DNA of 64,000 nucleotides from Helicobacter sp. MIT 99-5507 (GTDB lineage Bacteria; Campylobacterota; Campylobacteria; Campylobacterales; Helicobacteraceae): NCBI RefSeq assembly GCF_003364295.1, contig NZ_NXLO01000003.1, positions 62,001 to 126,000 of the forward strand, read 5' to 3'. Shown piece by piece: positions 51,671 to 60,503 of this stretch (position 1 is its first letter; each line of letters starts with the position of its first letter). The notes under the pieces were generated by a model. It saw only the letters and a program-made list of their open reading frames with translations, ran no database searches and was not told where the DNA came from. The position numbers and the translations under genes were made by a program.

Positions 51671-51708
51671 ATTTATTGCTAAAATCGCATAGATACTAAG
51701 CTATATAG

Positions 51709-51740
51709 CAGAATCTAACAAAACTACTTTTTAGATTCTG
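51709..51740 (+). terminator. Terminator of the dedA-wzy-wzz run
   Basis: A 9-bp stem CAGAATCTA / TAGATTCTG with a 14-base loop, followed by a T-rich stretch (GTATTTTCTTTTTTT). Confidence 0.55.
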
Positions 51741-51898
51741 GTATTTTCTTTTTTTGCACTGGCATGATTATTTAGGCTTTTGTAGTTTCTATCTTTTTTA
51801 TAATAATCCTTCATATAGCACTCATCTTTTCCAAGTGTCATATTGCAATTAGACTTCCCACTTAATACATTTTCATAAGCTAGAATAATAGAATCTAA
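51731..51898 (-). pseudogene. Possible remnant of a small gene
   Basis: On the minus strand a frame of 55 codons is open but lacks a proper start. It reads like a protein tail with AYENVLSGKSNCNM, LGKDECYMKDYYKK and SLNNHASAKKEN. Two Cys and a Lys/Tyr pattern look coding, but I cannot name a family. It may be a fragment of a lost gene between the glycan genes and the tRNA. Confidence 0.3.
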
Positions 51899-51916
51899 CT
51901 AGATTCTATTATTCTA
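51881..51916. repeat. 16-bp perfect inverted repeat
   Basis: Arms TAGAATAATAGAATCT and AGATTCTATTATTCTA are exact complements separated by AACT. It would form a very stable hairpin in DNA or RNA. No T run follows on either strand. It may be a terminator, a mobile-element scar or a binding site. Confidence 0.7.
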
Positions 51917-51972
51917 AAAACACAAAATTCTTTTATAAACTCTACTAAAAAGCAGGATTGAGATTTTTATTT

Positions 51973-51983
51973 TATGATAGAAT
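51973..51983 (+). promoter_or_regulatory. Extended -10 promoter of tRNA-Ala(GGC)
   Basis: TATGATAGAAT, a TGnTAGAAT extended -10, about 45 bases before the tRNA start. Confidence 0.5.
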
Positions 51984-52028
51984 CGCACTATGTAAGATTT
52001 TAAAATCTTGTAGAGATTCTAAATTTTT

Positions 52029-52104
52029 GGGGCGTTAGTTCAGTTGGGAGAACGCAACGCTGGCAGCGTTGAGGTCAGGGGTTCGAATCCCCTACACTCC
52101 ACCA
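52029..52104 (+). tRNA. tRNA-Ala (anticodon GGC)
   Basis: A 76-base cloverleaf with encoded CCA. The anticodon stem-loop CAACG CTGGCAG CGTTG gives GGC. The acceptor stem GGGGCGT / ACACTCC has the alanine-specific G3-U70 pair and one C-A mismatch at position 5-68. T-loop TTCGAAT is normal. It is a lone gene with its own promoter, in an otherwise empty gap of over 500 bases. Confidence 0.93.
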
Positions 52105-52207
52105 TATTTTATGCTCAAGTAATTTTTTATAGTAATTTTCTATTTTAGTGCCCATCTACTTTTTAAAAAAAATAAAGATTGATATTAGTGCTACTTAAAA
52201 TTTCATT

Positions 52208-54142
52208 TTAAACAAATTTTACTGCATTTTGTAGTGATTTTTGCCATAGATATGGATTAATCTCACACCATATTTCTTCACCCACATTATAGTTACTATT
52301 TTGATTATTGCAGATTTTTTCCATATTGTGGGCGATTTTTGCTGGATTTTCTATTAGTGGGCATTCATAAAAATCCTTTGAATGCACCAAATCAAGTCCC
52401 CATTCTTTAAGCCCATTGTGTGCTTTGTCACGTTCTAACCACTGCGTAAAAGGTGAATTAAAGCCGATTTTGCTTTTTCTCCAAGTTATCTCCTTTGGCA
52501 TAAAACAATCAACGCTATCACGAATAAGACGTTTTGTGTATCCCCCGCGGATTTTATAATCAAATGGCAAACTAAAAACAAATTCCACGAGTCTATGATC
52601 CATAAATGGCATACGAATTTCTACGCTATTAATCATTGAATATCTATCATAGTTTCGCAAAAGTGTTGGCAAAATCGTTTGATAAAAAATCTCATATAAA
52701 TGTGAGCTAAAATAATCAAGTTTATCAAAATTGCGATGAGTTCTTGTTTTTGGAAGTTTTAGTTTATAGCCAGTGGTTTTTTTGATAAATGTTTTTAAGA
52801 GGAATCTTGCTCCTTCTTTATAAAGTGCTTTATTTGGGCTTGGTTGAGCGCGAGTTTGATTGAGTGTATGTAAAATATCAAGAGCCTTTGTAGGTTTAAA
52901 TTTAGCATCCCAAAGAGCCTCGATTAAATGCCCATATCCACTAAAAAGCTCATCTGCACCATGTCCATCAAGAGTAACACTCACATTATTTTGCTTTAAA
53001 GCCTGATAAATGGCTATCATAGGGATTGGACTTGTGATATACAAATCCTCAAACATATAAAAATAATGCTCTAACTTATCCCAAAACTTAAGCGGATTTA
53101 TCTCTAAAAAAGTTGCTTTTATGCCTAGAAAATCTACAACTTTAGCTGCATATTGACTCTCATCAAGCGGCGTATCTTTGAAGCAAGCCACAAAAGCATG
53201 ATGCCAGTCTTTAGATTCTCGTGTTTTAGATTTTATATCTTTTTGTCTATCAAGATATGCCATCGCACACATCGTAGAGCTAGAATCCAGTCCTCCGCTT
53301 AAAGCTGTGCCGATAGATACATCAGATCGCATTCTAAGCCTTACAGAATCTAAAAACAACTCTCTAAATCTCTCCACTGCTTTTGTATAGTCTGGAAGTG
53401 GGGTGATAAGATTGTCTAAAATTGAGTAATATCGCTCTATTTTTAGAGTTTTTTGTGTATTGCAAGAATTATGTGAATTAGTATATGGCTCATAATAGGC
53501 AAAATGTGAATGAGGGAAACGTTTAATGCCTTTGATTAGAGTTTTCTCACTTCCTTCATAATCAAATATATTCTGCATTTTTGTCATTGTAGTAAAATCA
53601 CTAGCAGGGCTTACTTCACTAAGATATGGATAAATTGCTTTCATTTCAGAAGCAAATACAAATAAATCTTGATTATTTTTATCTTTAATGAAAGCATAAA
53701 AAAGCGGCTTTTTGCCAAATCTATCGCGAGAAAGAAAAAGTCGTCTTTTCTTACAATCCCAAATTGCCAACGCCCACATACCATTAAAACGATTAAGGCA
53801 TTGCTCACCCCATGCATCAAAGCTAGCAAGAATTACTTCAGTATCAGAATCTGTATAAAATATATAACCCTTAGCAACTAGCTCTTGACGTAATTCTAAG
53901 AAATTATAAATCTCTCCATTAAATACAATATGATATTCCCCCCCCCCAGAGTGAGATTTATAAGCCATTGGTTGCTTGGCATTATTGCTTAAATCAATGA
54001 TAGAAAGTCTTCTATGCCCCAAAGAGATATATTTATCATGATATACACCAAAATCATCAGGTCCTCTGTGAGTTAGTGTATCAAGTGCTTGATTGAAATG
54101 ATTGGGATTTGTATTTGGAATAGTGCCTAAGATTCCACACAT
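52208..54142 (-). CDS. asnB: Asparagine synthase-like amidotransferase, phase-variable (currently in frame)
   Basis: A 644-residue glutamine-dependent amidotransferase. I start it at the ATG at 54142, which gives Met-Cys-Gly so that Cys2 can be the nucleophile, with AAAGGAG before it. The glutaminase domain (RGPDDFG, IVFNGEIYN, TDSDTEV) fills residues 2-200. The ATP-pyrophosphatase domain has ALSGGLDSSSTMCA and LDGHGADELFSGY. A G10 tract (on the minus strand, 53938-53947) encodes Gly66-68 and keeps the frame open as written. With poly-G control it may amidate a surface sugar acid, as do relatives in O-antigen clusters, rather than make free asparagine. Confidence 0.87.
   Translation of the reverse strand: MCGILGTIPNTNPNHFNQALDTLTHRGPDDFGVYHDKYISLGHRRLSIIDLSNNAKQPMAYKSHSGGGEYHIVFNGEIYNFLELRQELVAKGYIFYTDSDTEVILASFDAWGEQCLNRFNGMWALAIWDCKKRRLFLSRDRFGKKPLFYAFIKDKNNQDLFVFASEMKAIYPYLSEVSPASDFTTMTKMQNIFDYEGSEKTLIKGIKRFPHSHFAYYEPYTNSHNSCNTQKTLKIERYYSILDNLITPLPDYTKAVERFRELFLDSVRLRMRSDVSIGTALSGGLDSSSTMCAMAYLDRQKDIKSKTRESKDWHHAFVACFKDTPLDESQYAAKVVDFLGIKATFLEINPLKFWDKLEHYFYMFEDLYITSPIPMIAIYQALKQNNVSVTLDGHGADELFSGYGHLIEALWDAKFKPTKALDILHTLNQTRAQPSPNKALYKEGARFLLKTFIKKTTGYKLKLPKTRTHRNFDKLDYFSSHLYEIFYQTILPTLLRNYDRYSMINSVEIRMPFMDHRLVEFVFSLPFDYKIRGGYTKRLIRDSVDCFMPKEITWRKSKIGFNSPFTQWLERDKAHNGLKEWGLDLVHSKDFYECPLIENPAKIAHNMEKICNNQNSNYNVGEEIWCEINPYLWQKSLQNAVKFV
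53938..53947 (-). repeat. Poly-G tract (C10 on plus strand) in the asparagine synthase-like gene
   Basis: Ten G in the coding strand inside codons 66-69. At ten the frame is open. A one-base change would end the protein in the glutaminase domain. Confidence 0.8.
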
Positions 54143-54304
54143 ACCGGCTCCTTTAAATATTTTATTAGATTGCATTTAAGGTAGATTCTAAATCTAAAAT
54201 TATAGCTTGCATAATAGTTTGTATAGCTTAAATTTTATAGCGTTATCTCGCCTATATAAATGCAGATTCTACATACTATCAAGTTTTGTAAAATGATTAA
54301 AATA

Positions 54305-55612
54305 TTAACTTTTATAAAAATTTTCTACTTCGATTTTATCACTAAATGGAATCTTCTCTTCTCCTATGATTTGATAGGTTTCATCGCCTTTGCCAAGTAT
54401 AAGCAAGATTTCATCATTTTTTAACTCACTTAGTGCTAGAGCAATTGCTTTTGCTCTATCTGCTTCTACTACAACTTTATCTTTATTTTTTATACCAACT
54501 AAAATATCATCTATGATTTGTTCTTTTTTCTCACTTCGCGGATTATCACTTGTTAGATAAATTTTATTTGTAAAAATATTAGCTATCTCACCCATTTTTG
54601 GACGCTTTGTCTTATCTCTATCTCCACCTGCTCCAAAAAGGACTTTTGTCTTTTGTCCAAGAAATGCTTCAAATATATTTTTCATACTATCTGCAGTATG
54701 TGCAAAATCTACAATCACAAGCGGATTACTCCAAACAACTTGCATCCTGCCTTCTACACCACCAAAATCATCTAATGCAGCTGCTATAGATTGAATCTCT
54801 ATATTTGGATTTAGTATTTTTACTGCAGCAATAGAGGCTAAAATATTATAAAGATTGTATTTGCCAACCAAAGTAGAAGAAAATATACCCTCCTCTCTTA
54901 TTTTATTTTTAAAATCATTCCAGATAATATGTCCGCTTATAGAATCTTTTAGGCTATATGCACTAGGGGTGAGATTTGCACTATTTTCAATACCATAAGT
55001 CCAAGTATTAATGACATTAAATCTTGCATTTGTAGAATCTTTATTGATAAGTTTTACGCTTTCATCGCTAAAAAATGAATTTTTTACTCTTTCATATTCT
55101 TCTATATTTTTATGAAAATCTAGGTGGTCAGCAGTGATATTTGTAAGAATCTTTAGAGCAAAATCTAAACCCTCGATTCTATTTTGTGCTATTGCATGAG
55201 AGCTTACCTCCATTACAAAATAATCACAATCATAATCTAGTGCGATTTTAATATCATTATATAGTTCTAGCAAAGTTGGTGTTGTAAGCCCTTTTGGCAG
55301 GATTTGTTTATCATTTATAAAAAAGCCTCTAGTGCCAAGCAATGCACTCTTAAATCCAAGTGAAAGCAGGATTGAATAAATACAACACGCAGTAGTAGTT
55401 TTGCCATTTGTGCCTGTAATACCTATAATTTTTGGCATTTTTTTAAAATATGATTTTAATTCAAGTGGAGTAATGATTTTTACACCGCTTTTTTCTACCT
55501 CATCTACAAATCTCTCATTTAGCTTTGTTGCAACGAATATAAATGAATTTGGATTCTCTAAAACTTCCCTGCTATCATCGCTAAAAATAATATTATCAAT
55601 CTCAATTCTCAT
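54305..55612 (-). CDS. murE: UDP-MurNAc-tripeptide synthetase (meso-DAP ligase)
   Basis: A 435-residue Mur ligase that adds the third residue to the peptidoglycan stem. GITGTNGKTTTACC is the ATP loop, VMEVSSHAIAQNRIEG and NITADHLDFH the central domain, VVDFAHTADSMKN follows, and TSDNPRSE near the end is the DNPR motif of meso-diaminopimelate-specific enzymes. It is a little short for the family (about 490) because the N-terminal domain is reduced. It overlaps the next gene by 11 bases. Confidence 0.95.
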   Translation of the reverse strand: MRIEIDNIIFSDDSREVLENPNSFIFVATKLNERFVDEVEKSGVKIITPLELKSYFKKMPKIIGITGTNGKTTTACCIYSILLSLGFKSALLGTRGFFINDKQILPKGLTTPTLLELYNDIKIALDYDCDYFVMEVSSHAIAQNRIEGLDFALKILTNITADHLDFHKNIEEYERVKNSFFSDESVKLINKDSTNARFNVINTWTYGIENSANLTPSAYSLKDSISGHIIWNDFKNKIREEGIFSSTLVGKYNLYNILASIAAVKILNPNIEIQSIAAALDDFGGVEGRMQVVWSNPLVIVDFAHTADSMKNIFEAFLGQKTKVLFGAGGDRDKTKRPKMGEIANIFTNKIYLTSDNPRSEKKEQIIDDILVGIKNKDKVVVEADRAKAIALALSELKNDEILLILGKGDETYQIIGEEKIPFSDKIEVENFYKS

Positions 55613-56180
55613 TTGCTTTTAGAGCCTTTTTTATGATTTTTTGCATTTCATTATCACTTGTTATGTCACTGCTTAGATTCTCGATATATTGCATAGAAAT
55701 ATTACTAAGACCATTATCAATTAGTAGATTTAAAAATTCATAAAAATCACTTTTCTTTGTAAAAATAATCTTTGTGCTAAACATAGCGTATTCAAAAATT
55801 TTCTTAAAATCATTTTTATCGTCTAATAATTTTTTAAAATCCGAGTATAAAATCCCATCAATATCATTAATCTGTGCTTCTTCATATTTATTTAAAAGTG
55901 AAACAAAATAATTTGTATTTTTATCCAAAATATTTATCAAATTTAAGATTCCATCTTCTGCATTAGCAACTTTTTGGATTTTTGTAAGCTGATAATAATC
56001 AAATATTTTTTGTGCTTGTTCTTCATTGTCATTTGCCATATCACACAATAAAATCCCAAGTTTTGCTTCTTTATTATCTGGATTTATAATAACAATTTCA
56101 TTAAATAATTTCATAGCAATATCATATTTTTTTGATAAAAATGCTTTCTTTGCCTTTTGTAATACAAATCGTGGTTTCAA
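55602..56180 (-). CDS. Hypothetical helical (TPR-like) protein
   Basis: A 192-residue soluble protein without a signal peptide. The first 60 residues look like two TPR helices (KAKKAFLSKKYDIAMKLFNEIVIINPDNKEAKLG), followed by further helices. It sits between the NFU-type gene and murE, the place I recall for HP1493. Function unknown. Confidence 0.6.
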   Translation of the reverse strand: MKPRFVLQKAKKAFLSKKYDIAMKLFNEIVIINPDNKEAKLGILLCDMANDNEEQAQKIFDYYQLTKIQKVANAEDGILNLINILDKNTNYFVSLLNKYEEAQINDIDGILYSDFKKLLDDKNDFKKIFEYAMFSTKIIFTKKSDFYEFLNLLIDNGLSNISMQYIENLSSDITSDNEMQKIIKKALKANEN

Positions 56181-56188
56181 ATATTTTC

Positions 56189-56440
56189 CTAATTAATACT
56201 AATTACTTCTAAATCTGGGTGTATATCTAATCTAAGCTGCCTCTCTACTCCATGTTTAAGAGTCAAATTACTACTTGGGCAGCCTTTGCAAGCACCCTCT
56301 AATCTCACATAAACCTTGCCATTTTCAATTTTTATTAATGTGACATTTCCACCATCAAGCATAATAGAAGGTCTAAGCTTATCTAATACCACTTCTACTG
56401 GTTCATTTAATTCATCATCGCTAAATGGCAACATAATCAC
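56189..56440 (-). CDS. NFU-type iron-sulfur scaffold domain protein
   Basis: An 83-residue protein consisting of the NifU C-terminal domain alone: LRPSIMLDGGNVTLIKIENGKVYVRLEGACKGCPSSNLTL, with the CxxC pair that holds a 4Fe-4S cluster for delivery to target enzymes. It is followed by a hypothetical gene and murE. Confidence 0.93.
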   Translation of the reverse strand: MIMLPFSDDELNEPVEVVLDKLRPSIMLDGGNVTLIKIENGKVYVRLEGACKGCPSSNLTLKHGVERQLRLDIHPDLEVISIN

Positions 56441-56480
56441 TCCTTTTTTTTCTTAAAGATTTTAGCATAAATACAAGATT

Positions 56481-56786
56481 CTATACTTCTATGTCAAGTA
56501 GTTTAGAATCTGAATAAATATTTTTTCTTGTTTTGTGTTCTTGTTGATTTTCTTCTTCTTGTTGATAATTTTGTGCATTTTTATTTGAATTTGATGAATC
56601 TTTATCAACTTTTTCTACTCCTTCAGTTTTACGCACTTCTTTATTTTCATCGCTTTGTTGTATAAATTCTTCGATATTAATTGCGGCTTGTAAATTTATT
56701 TGGCTTTGGATATTTGCCTGAAATTGTGCGCCTAATTGTGTATTTTGATTTATATGTGCGATATTGCCAACTTGAGATATAGCCAT
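56481..56786 (-). CDS. Hypothetical Gln/Asn/Glu-rich protein, 101 residues
   Basis: No family is recognised. The first half is helical with repeating Gln and Ile (NTQLGAQFQANIQSQINLQ), while residues 50-85 are polar and probably disordered, rich in Glu, Lys, Asn and Gln, and the tail is KLLDIEV. No signal peptide. It lies 15 bases after the NFACT gene and 41 before the NFU gene. Confidence 0.55.
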   Translation of the reverse strand: MAISQVGNIAHINQNTQLGAQFQANIQSQINLQAAINIEEFIQQSDENKEVRKTEGVEKVDKDSSNSNKNAQNYQQEEENQQEHKTRKNIYSDSKLLDIEV

Positions 56787-56800
56787 AATAAATCCTTTTT

Positions 56801-58123
56801 TTATTTTTTTATAGTTATTGTAGAGTAGTTTGAATACAATACATTTGCACCTTCCTTGATTTTTACAAATCTCCTTCTAGTATAATCGACATCAAAAGTG
56901 CCGATTTTAATAGGACAAAATGAAACTAGAATCTCACAAGCTTTATTTATAATTTCCTCTCTTATGTTATTTTTAGAACAATGAATTATTAAATGCGATG
57001 ATGGAATATTTCTTATATGCATCCATATATCATTTGCTTTTGCATCTTTTAGCAATGCGATATTTTGGTTTTTATTTTTTCCAATTGAAATTTTGATGCC
57101 TTCTACAAAAAAACTTTCATATTGTAATTTTGTAACATTATGATTATTTTGTATATTTTTTGGATTAATGATTTTAATATCACTGATATTTTTTGCATTT
57201 CTAATAAACTCAATCTTAGAATCTAAAAACTCTATATTTTCTTTTAAATTCTCCTCTTGCAAGGCAATATTTTTTGATTTTAGATTTAGTTTTTTTGACT
57301 TTGCAAAACATTCATTAATAAGTAATGAAGCATTTTTTGAAGTAAAATCATCAAGATTTAATACAATCTCATCACCATTGTAATCACGAATTAAAACAGG
57401 CTTTTTATTAAAATCAAGATTCATATTATTTTGCATAATATAGCCGATATTTGAATAATATTTTGACTTTTCTATTAATTCATCTTTACTTGGTAGATTG
57501 TCTAATAAATTTATTAATTTATCTCTTTTATTTTGCAAAGATGAGATGGTACTAATTTTATAAGATTGCAAGTTCTCATCTAGAATCTTTTTGTATGAAG
57601 AATAAAGATATTTTAAAACATCTCCTCCAAAATCAATTTCTTTTATAGTAAAATTTTCTTGCTGTGGGAGCGCAGAGAGCTTTATGCCATTTTTTATTAT
57701 CCTAGTGTTGCAAGAAATTTTTCGTAAAGATTCTAAAATAATATTATTAAAATCTAGAATAATTGCATTTGTATATTTTCCTGTAAATTCTAATTGTAAA
57801 ATACAAAAAATCTCTTTATAATCAAGCTTTTTATGCAATTTTAAAAGCAAGATTCTATTATTTCCATCAATATCACAATCAACAATATTTGCCTTAAGGC
57901 AATATTTTTGCAATGCAAAATCAAATGGCGCTTTATAATTTTTGCTTCCTACAAATCCATCATCAAAACAAAAAATAGAGCTTTTTGATTTTTCTAAATT
58001 TACAAAAAAAGTCTTATTATCAAGGCATAATTTTATTAGATTATCATCAATTCTACCAATATAATTTACTTTTTTATAAGATTTAAACAAATGTGCAACT
58101 TGTTTTAAAATATACAGATTCAT
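56801..58123 (-). CDS. NFACT family protein (RqcH/Rqc2-like)
   Basis: A 440-residue protein of the FbpA/Rqc2 family. The N-terminal NFACT-N region, a coiled-coil middle (about 250-315) and a C-terminal NFACT-R domain with DIWMHIRNIPSSHLII are visible. In other bacteria these proteins bind stalled 50S-peptidyl-tRNA and add alanine tails. The name fibronectin-binding protein is a legacy. It overlaps recN by four bases. Confidence 0.85.
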   Translation of the reverse strand: MNLYILKQVAHLFKSYKKVNYIGRIDDNLIKLCLDNKTFFVNLEKSKSSIFCFDDGFVGSKNYKAPFDFALQKYCLKANIVDCDIDGNNRILLLKLHKKLDYKEIFCILQLEFTGKYTNAIILDFNNIILESLRKISCNTRIIKNGIKLSALPQQENFTIKEIDFGGDVLKYLYSSYKKILDENLQSYKISTISSLQNKRDKLINLLDNLPSKDELIEKSKYYSNIGYIMQNNMNLDFNKKPVLIRDYNGDEIVLNLDDFTSKNASLLINECFAKSKKLNLKSKNIALQEENLKENIEFLDSKIEFIRNAKNISDIKIINPKNIQNNHNVTKLQYESFFVEGIKISIGKNKNQNIALLKDAKANDIWMHIRNIPSSHLIIHCSKNNIREEIINKACEILVSFCPIKIGTFDVDYTRRRFVKIKEGANVLYSNYSTITIKK

Positions 58124-59652
58124 TTTATGTGTTGTAATTTTTCTTTTGCAAATAATATCGCTTCATTTGTGATTGTTTTGCCACTTATCATTCTTGCTAT
58201 TTCTTGGATTCTGCCTTCTTTATCAAGCAAATTGATACTACTTTTTTCATCACCTTTTTTGACTAAATAATGATAATTTGCAAAGCTTGGCATATGTGCT
58301 TGATGGCTAATTGAAAATATTTGATATGAACTCGATAAAATAGAAAGCACTTTAGCTACACCATCACTCTCACCACCACTTAGATTTGCATCAATTTCAT
58401 CAAGAATAATAACTCCGCTTTTATTGCTATATTCAACACCAACACATTGCAATACTAATTTTAATCTATTAAATTCCCCAGAACTAAGAGTAGAAATAGC
58501 AGAATCTCCTAGCTTTAATTCCAAAAAATCTATCCCATCGCTACTTAAATCTTTTATAGATAAAGATATATTTGCTTTATTTAGCATTAAGCATTCACAA
58601 TAATAATTCACTCTTTCTTTAAAAAAATCCAAATGTTTTAAGCGGATATTTGAAATCTCTTTTGCCTGCTCATTTAATAAAATAGATAATTTTTCTAGCT
58701 TAGATTCCAACTTCTGCTTATTAAAACTAATATTTTCATAATATTCTAATTCTTGCTTCTTTTTTTCTAAATAATCCAAACTCTCACTTATTCCACCATA
58801 TTTATATATAAGCTTACTTAAAACTTCTATTCTATTTAAAATGCCCTCAATATCATCTACTTCAAGAAGCAGCAATCTATCTTCCTCATCTCTTATAATC
58901 ATATCAATTTCTCTTAATGCTTCGCTGCAATGCGATGTATTTGGTATGTTTTCAAGCAAAGATATAAGGTTGGCAAATCCATCAATCGTGCTTTTTGCTA
59001 AAGAAATTTTTTCTAGCATTTTTTCTTTTTTTGATAAATCCTTTTTTAGTTCTATTAGATTCTCATACTCGCCTATTTTTGGGTTTATTGACTGGATTTG
59101 ATTGATTTCAAAAGATATTAATTCTTTTAGCTCATTTACTCTTTTTTCATCATCTATCAATTTGCTTAATTCATTTTTAAATCTCACAAAATCACGATAA
59201 GAATCTTTATAAGATGAAAGCAAGTTTGCAAAACTAGAATCTTTTTTTATTATGAGCAAATCAAATAAATGCAACATATCATCTAATACTGCTGTAGAAC
59301 TTGAATGAATATAGTGCAAATACGAGCTAAAAATCTCTTTTATTCTTTTTTTAGAAGATGATTGATTGTTTATAAAATATTTTGTTTTATCTTTTTTTAT
59401 TATGCTAATAGTTATGTATTCATCACTTAAGATTCCATAATCTTCCAAAGATATACCACTTATTTCACACTCAATTAATGCCGCATTGCTATCTTTAAAA
59501 CCAAACAAAGCAAGGATAGATTCCATAAGCACAGATTTTCCACTGCCACTTGCACCACTAATGACATTAAAACCTTTATGTGGATACAATATAGCTTCTT
59601 TAAAAGATGGAGAATCTTTAATTAAAATACGATTTAATCTCAAATCATACAC
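58120..59652 (-). CDS. recN: DNA repair protein RecN
   Basis: A 510-residue SMC-like ATPase for double-strand break repair. Walker A is VISGASGSGKSVLMES near residue 30, a long coiled coil spans about 150-350, and the C-terminal head has TLSSGEFNRLKLVLQ (signature) and GVIILDEIDANLSGGES (Walker B). It is some 40 residues shorter than E. coli RecN, mostly in the coiled coil. It overlaps nadK by eight bases. Confidence 0.94.
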   Translation of the reverse strand: MYDLRLNRILIKDSPSFKEAILYPHKGFNVISGASGSGKSVLMESILALFGFKDSNAALIECEISGISLEDYGILSDEYITISIIKKDKTKYFINNQSSSKKRIKEIFSSYLHYIHSSSTAVLDDMLHLFDLLIIKKDSSFANLLSSYKDSYRDFVRFKNELSKLIDDEKRVNELKELISFEINQIQSINPKIGEYENLIELKKDLSKKEKMLEKISLAKSTIDGFANLISLLENIPNTSHCSEALREIDMIIRDEEDRLLLLEVDDIEGILNRIEVLSKLIYKYGGISESLDYLEKKKQELEYYENISFNKQKLESKLEKLSILLNEQAKEISNIRLKHLDFFKERVNYYCECLMLNKANISLSIKDLSSDGIDFLELKLGDSAISTLSSGEFNRLKLVLQCVGVEYSNKSGVIILDEIDANLSGGESDGVAKVLSILSSSYQIFSISHQAHMPSFANYHYLVKKGDEKSSINLLDKEGRIQEIARMISGKTITNEAILFAKEKLQHIK

Positions 59653-60481
59653 CCCAATTAAATTTATCTCTTAAGATTCCAAAATAATCCCTATTGCTAT
59701 CATAAATCAAACTAGCACTATATGAAGATACAAAAACTCTAAATCTATCATTTTGACAAAATGGCAATATCTCTTGTCCATCAATAACAATATTTCCCTT
59801 TGAATCTTGTAATTCAAAATCTAGGATAAATTCATCATTTAAAACAAGTGGTCGTTGCGTCAAAGAATGAGCACAAATTGGTGTTAATAAAATATTTTTA
59901 TTATATGGATAGATTATTGCGCCACCAGCAGATACATTATGTGCAGTTGAACCAGCAGGTGTGCCAATAATAAGTCCATCGCTAAAATAGGTATTAAAAT
60001 GCTTTCCATTGATTTTTGCAACAATCTTTATCATGCCTGATATGTCTCTTTTTGATATTAAAAATTCATTTGCACAATAAAGTTTTTTATCATTTAATTC
60101 ACCTTCAAGCAGAATCTGTGATTTTATGATGTAATCGCCATTTTTTAATTTTAATATAAAATCTTCTATCTCATTTATACCAATTGCAGTTAAAAAACCA
60201 AGTCTCCCTGTGTTAATCCCAAGTATAGGCTTATCATACAAAAATGCTTTTCTAATAGTAGAAATCAAAGTTCCATCACCGCCAAGTGTAATTAATATAT
60301 CACACCATTTACACAAATCACTAAAATCAACTCCAACTACATTAATCATTTGCGCACTAATGCTATCAATGCGGATTTCTATATTATTTTTCCGTGCAAT
60401 TTCTTTTAAAGAAAAATATAAACTACTTAATTGTGGAGTGGAAGGGCGAAGGCAGATTCCAATATTGCTTACTTTAATCAT
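59645..60481 (-). CDS. nadK: NAD kinase
   Basis: A 278-residue kinase that makes NADP. ILITLGGDGTLIST is the GGDG motif, GINTGRLGFLTAI follows, and LIIGTPAGSTAHNVSAGGAIIYP is the second conserved block. Length is typical. It precedes recN, the order I recall from H. pylori (HP1394-HP1393). Confidence 0.96.
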   Translation of the reverse strand: MIKVSNIGICLRPSTPQLSSLYFSLKEIARKNNIEIRIDSISAQMINVVGVDFSDLCKWCDILITLGGDGTLISTIRKAFLYDKPILGINTGRLGFLTAIGINEIEDFILKLKNGDYIIKSQILLEGELNDKKLYCANEFLISKRDISGMIKIVAKINGKHFNTYFSDGLIIGTPAGSTAHNVSAGGAIIYPYNKNILLTPICAHSLTQRPLVLNDEFILDFELQDSKGNIVIDGQEILPFCQNDRFRVFVSSYSASLIYDSNRDYFGILRDKFNWGV

Positions 60482-60503
60482 AGCGTATCAAGGTTTAAGC
60501 ATA

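Noticed and set aside
54143-54175. Eleven extra codons before the asparagine synthase-like start
   Set aside because: They would hide the catalytic Cys behind an N-terminal extension; the ATG at 54142 has AAAGGAG and gives Met-Cys-Gly.
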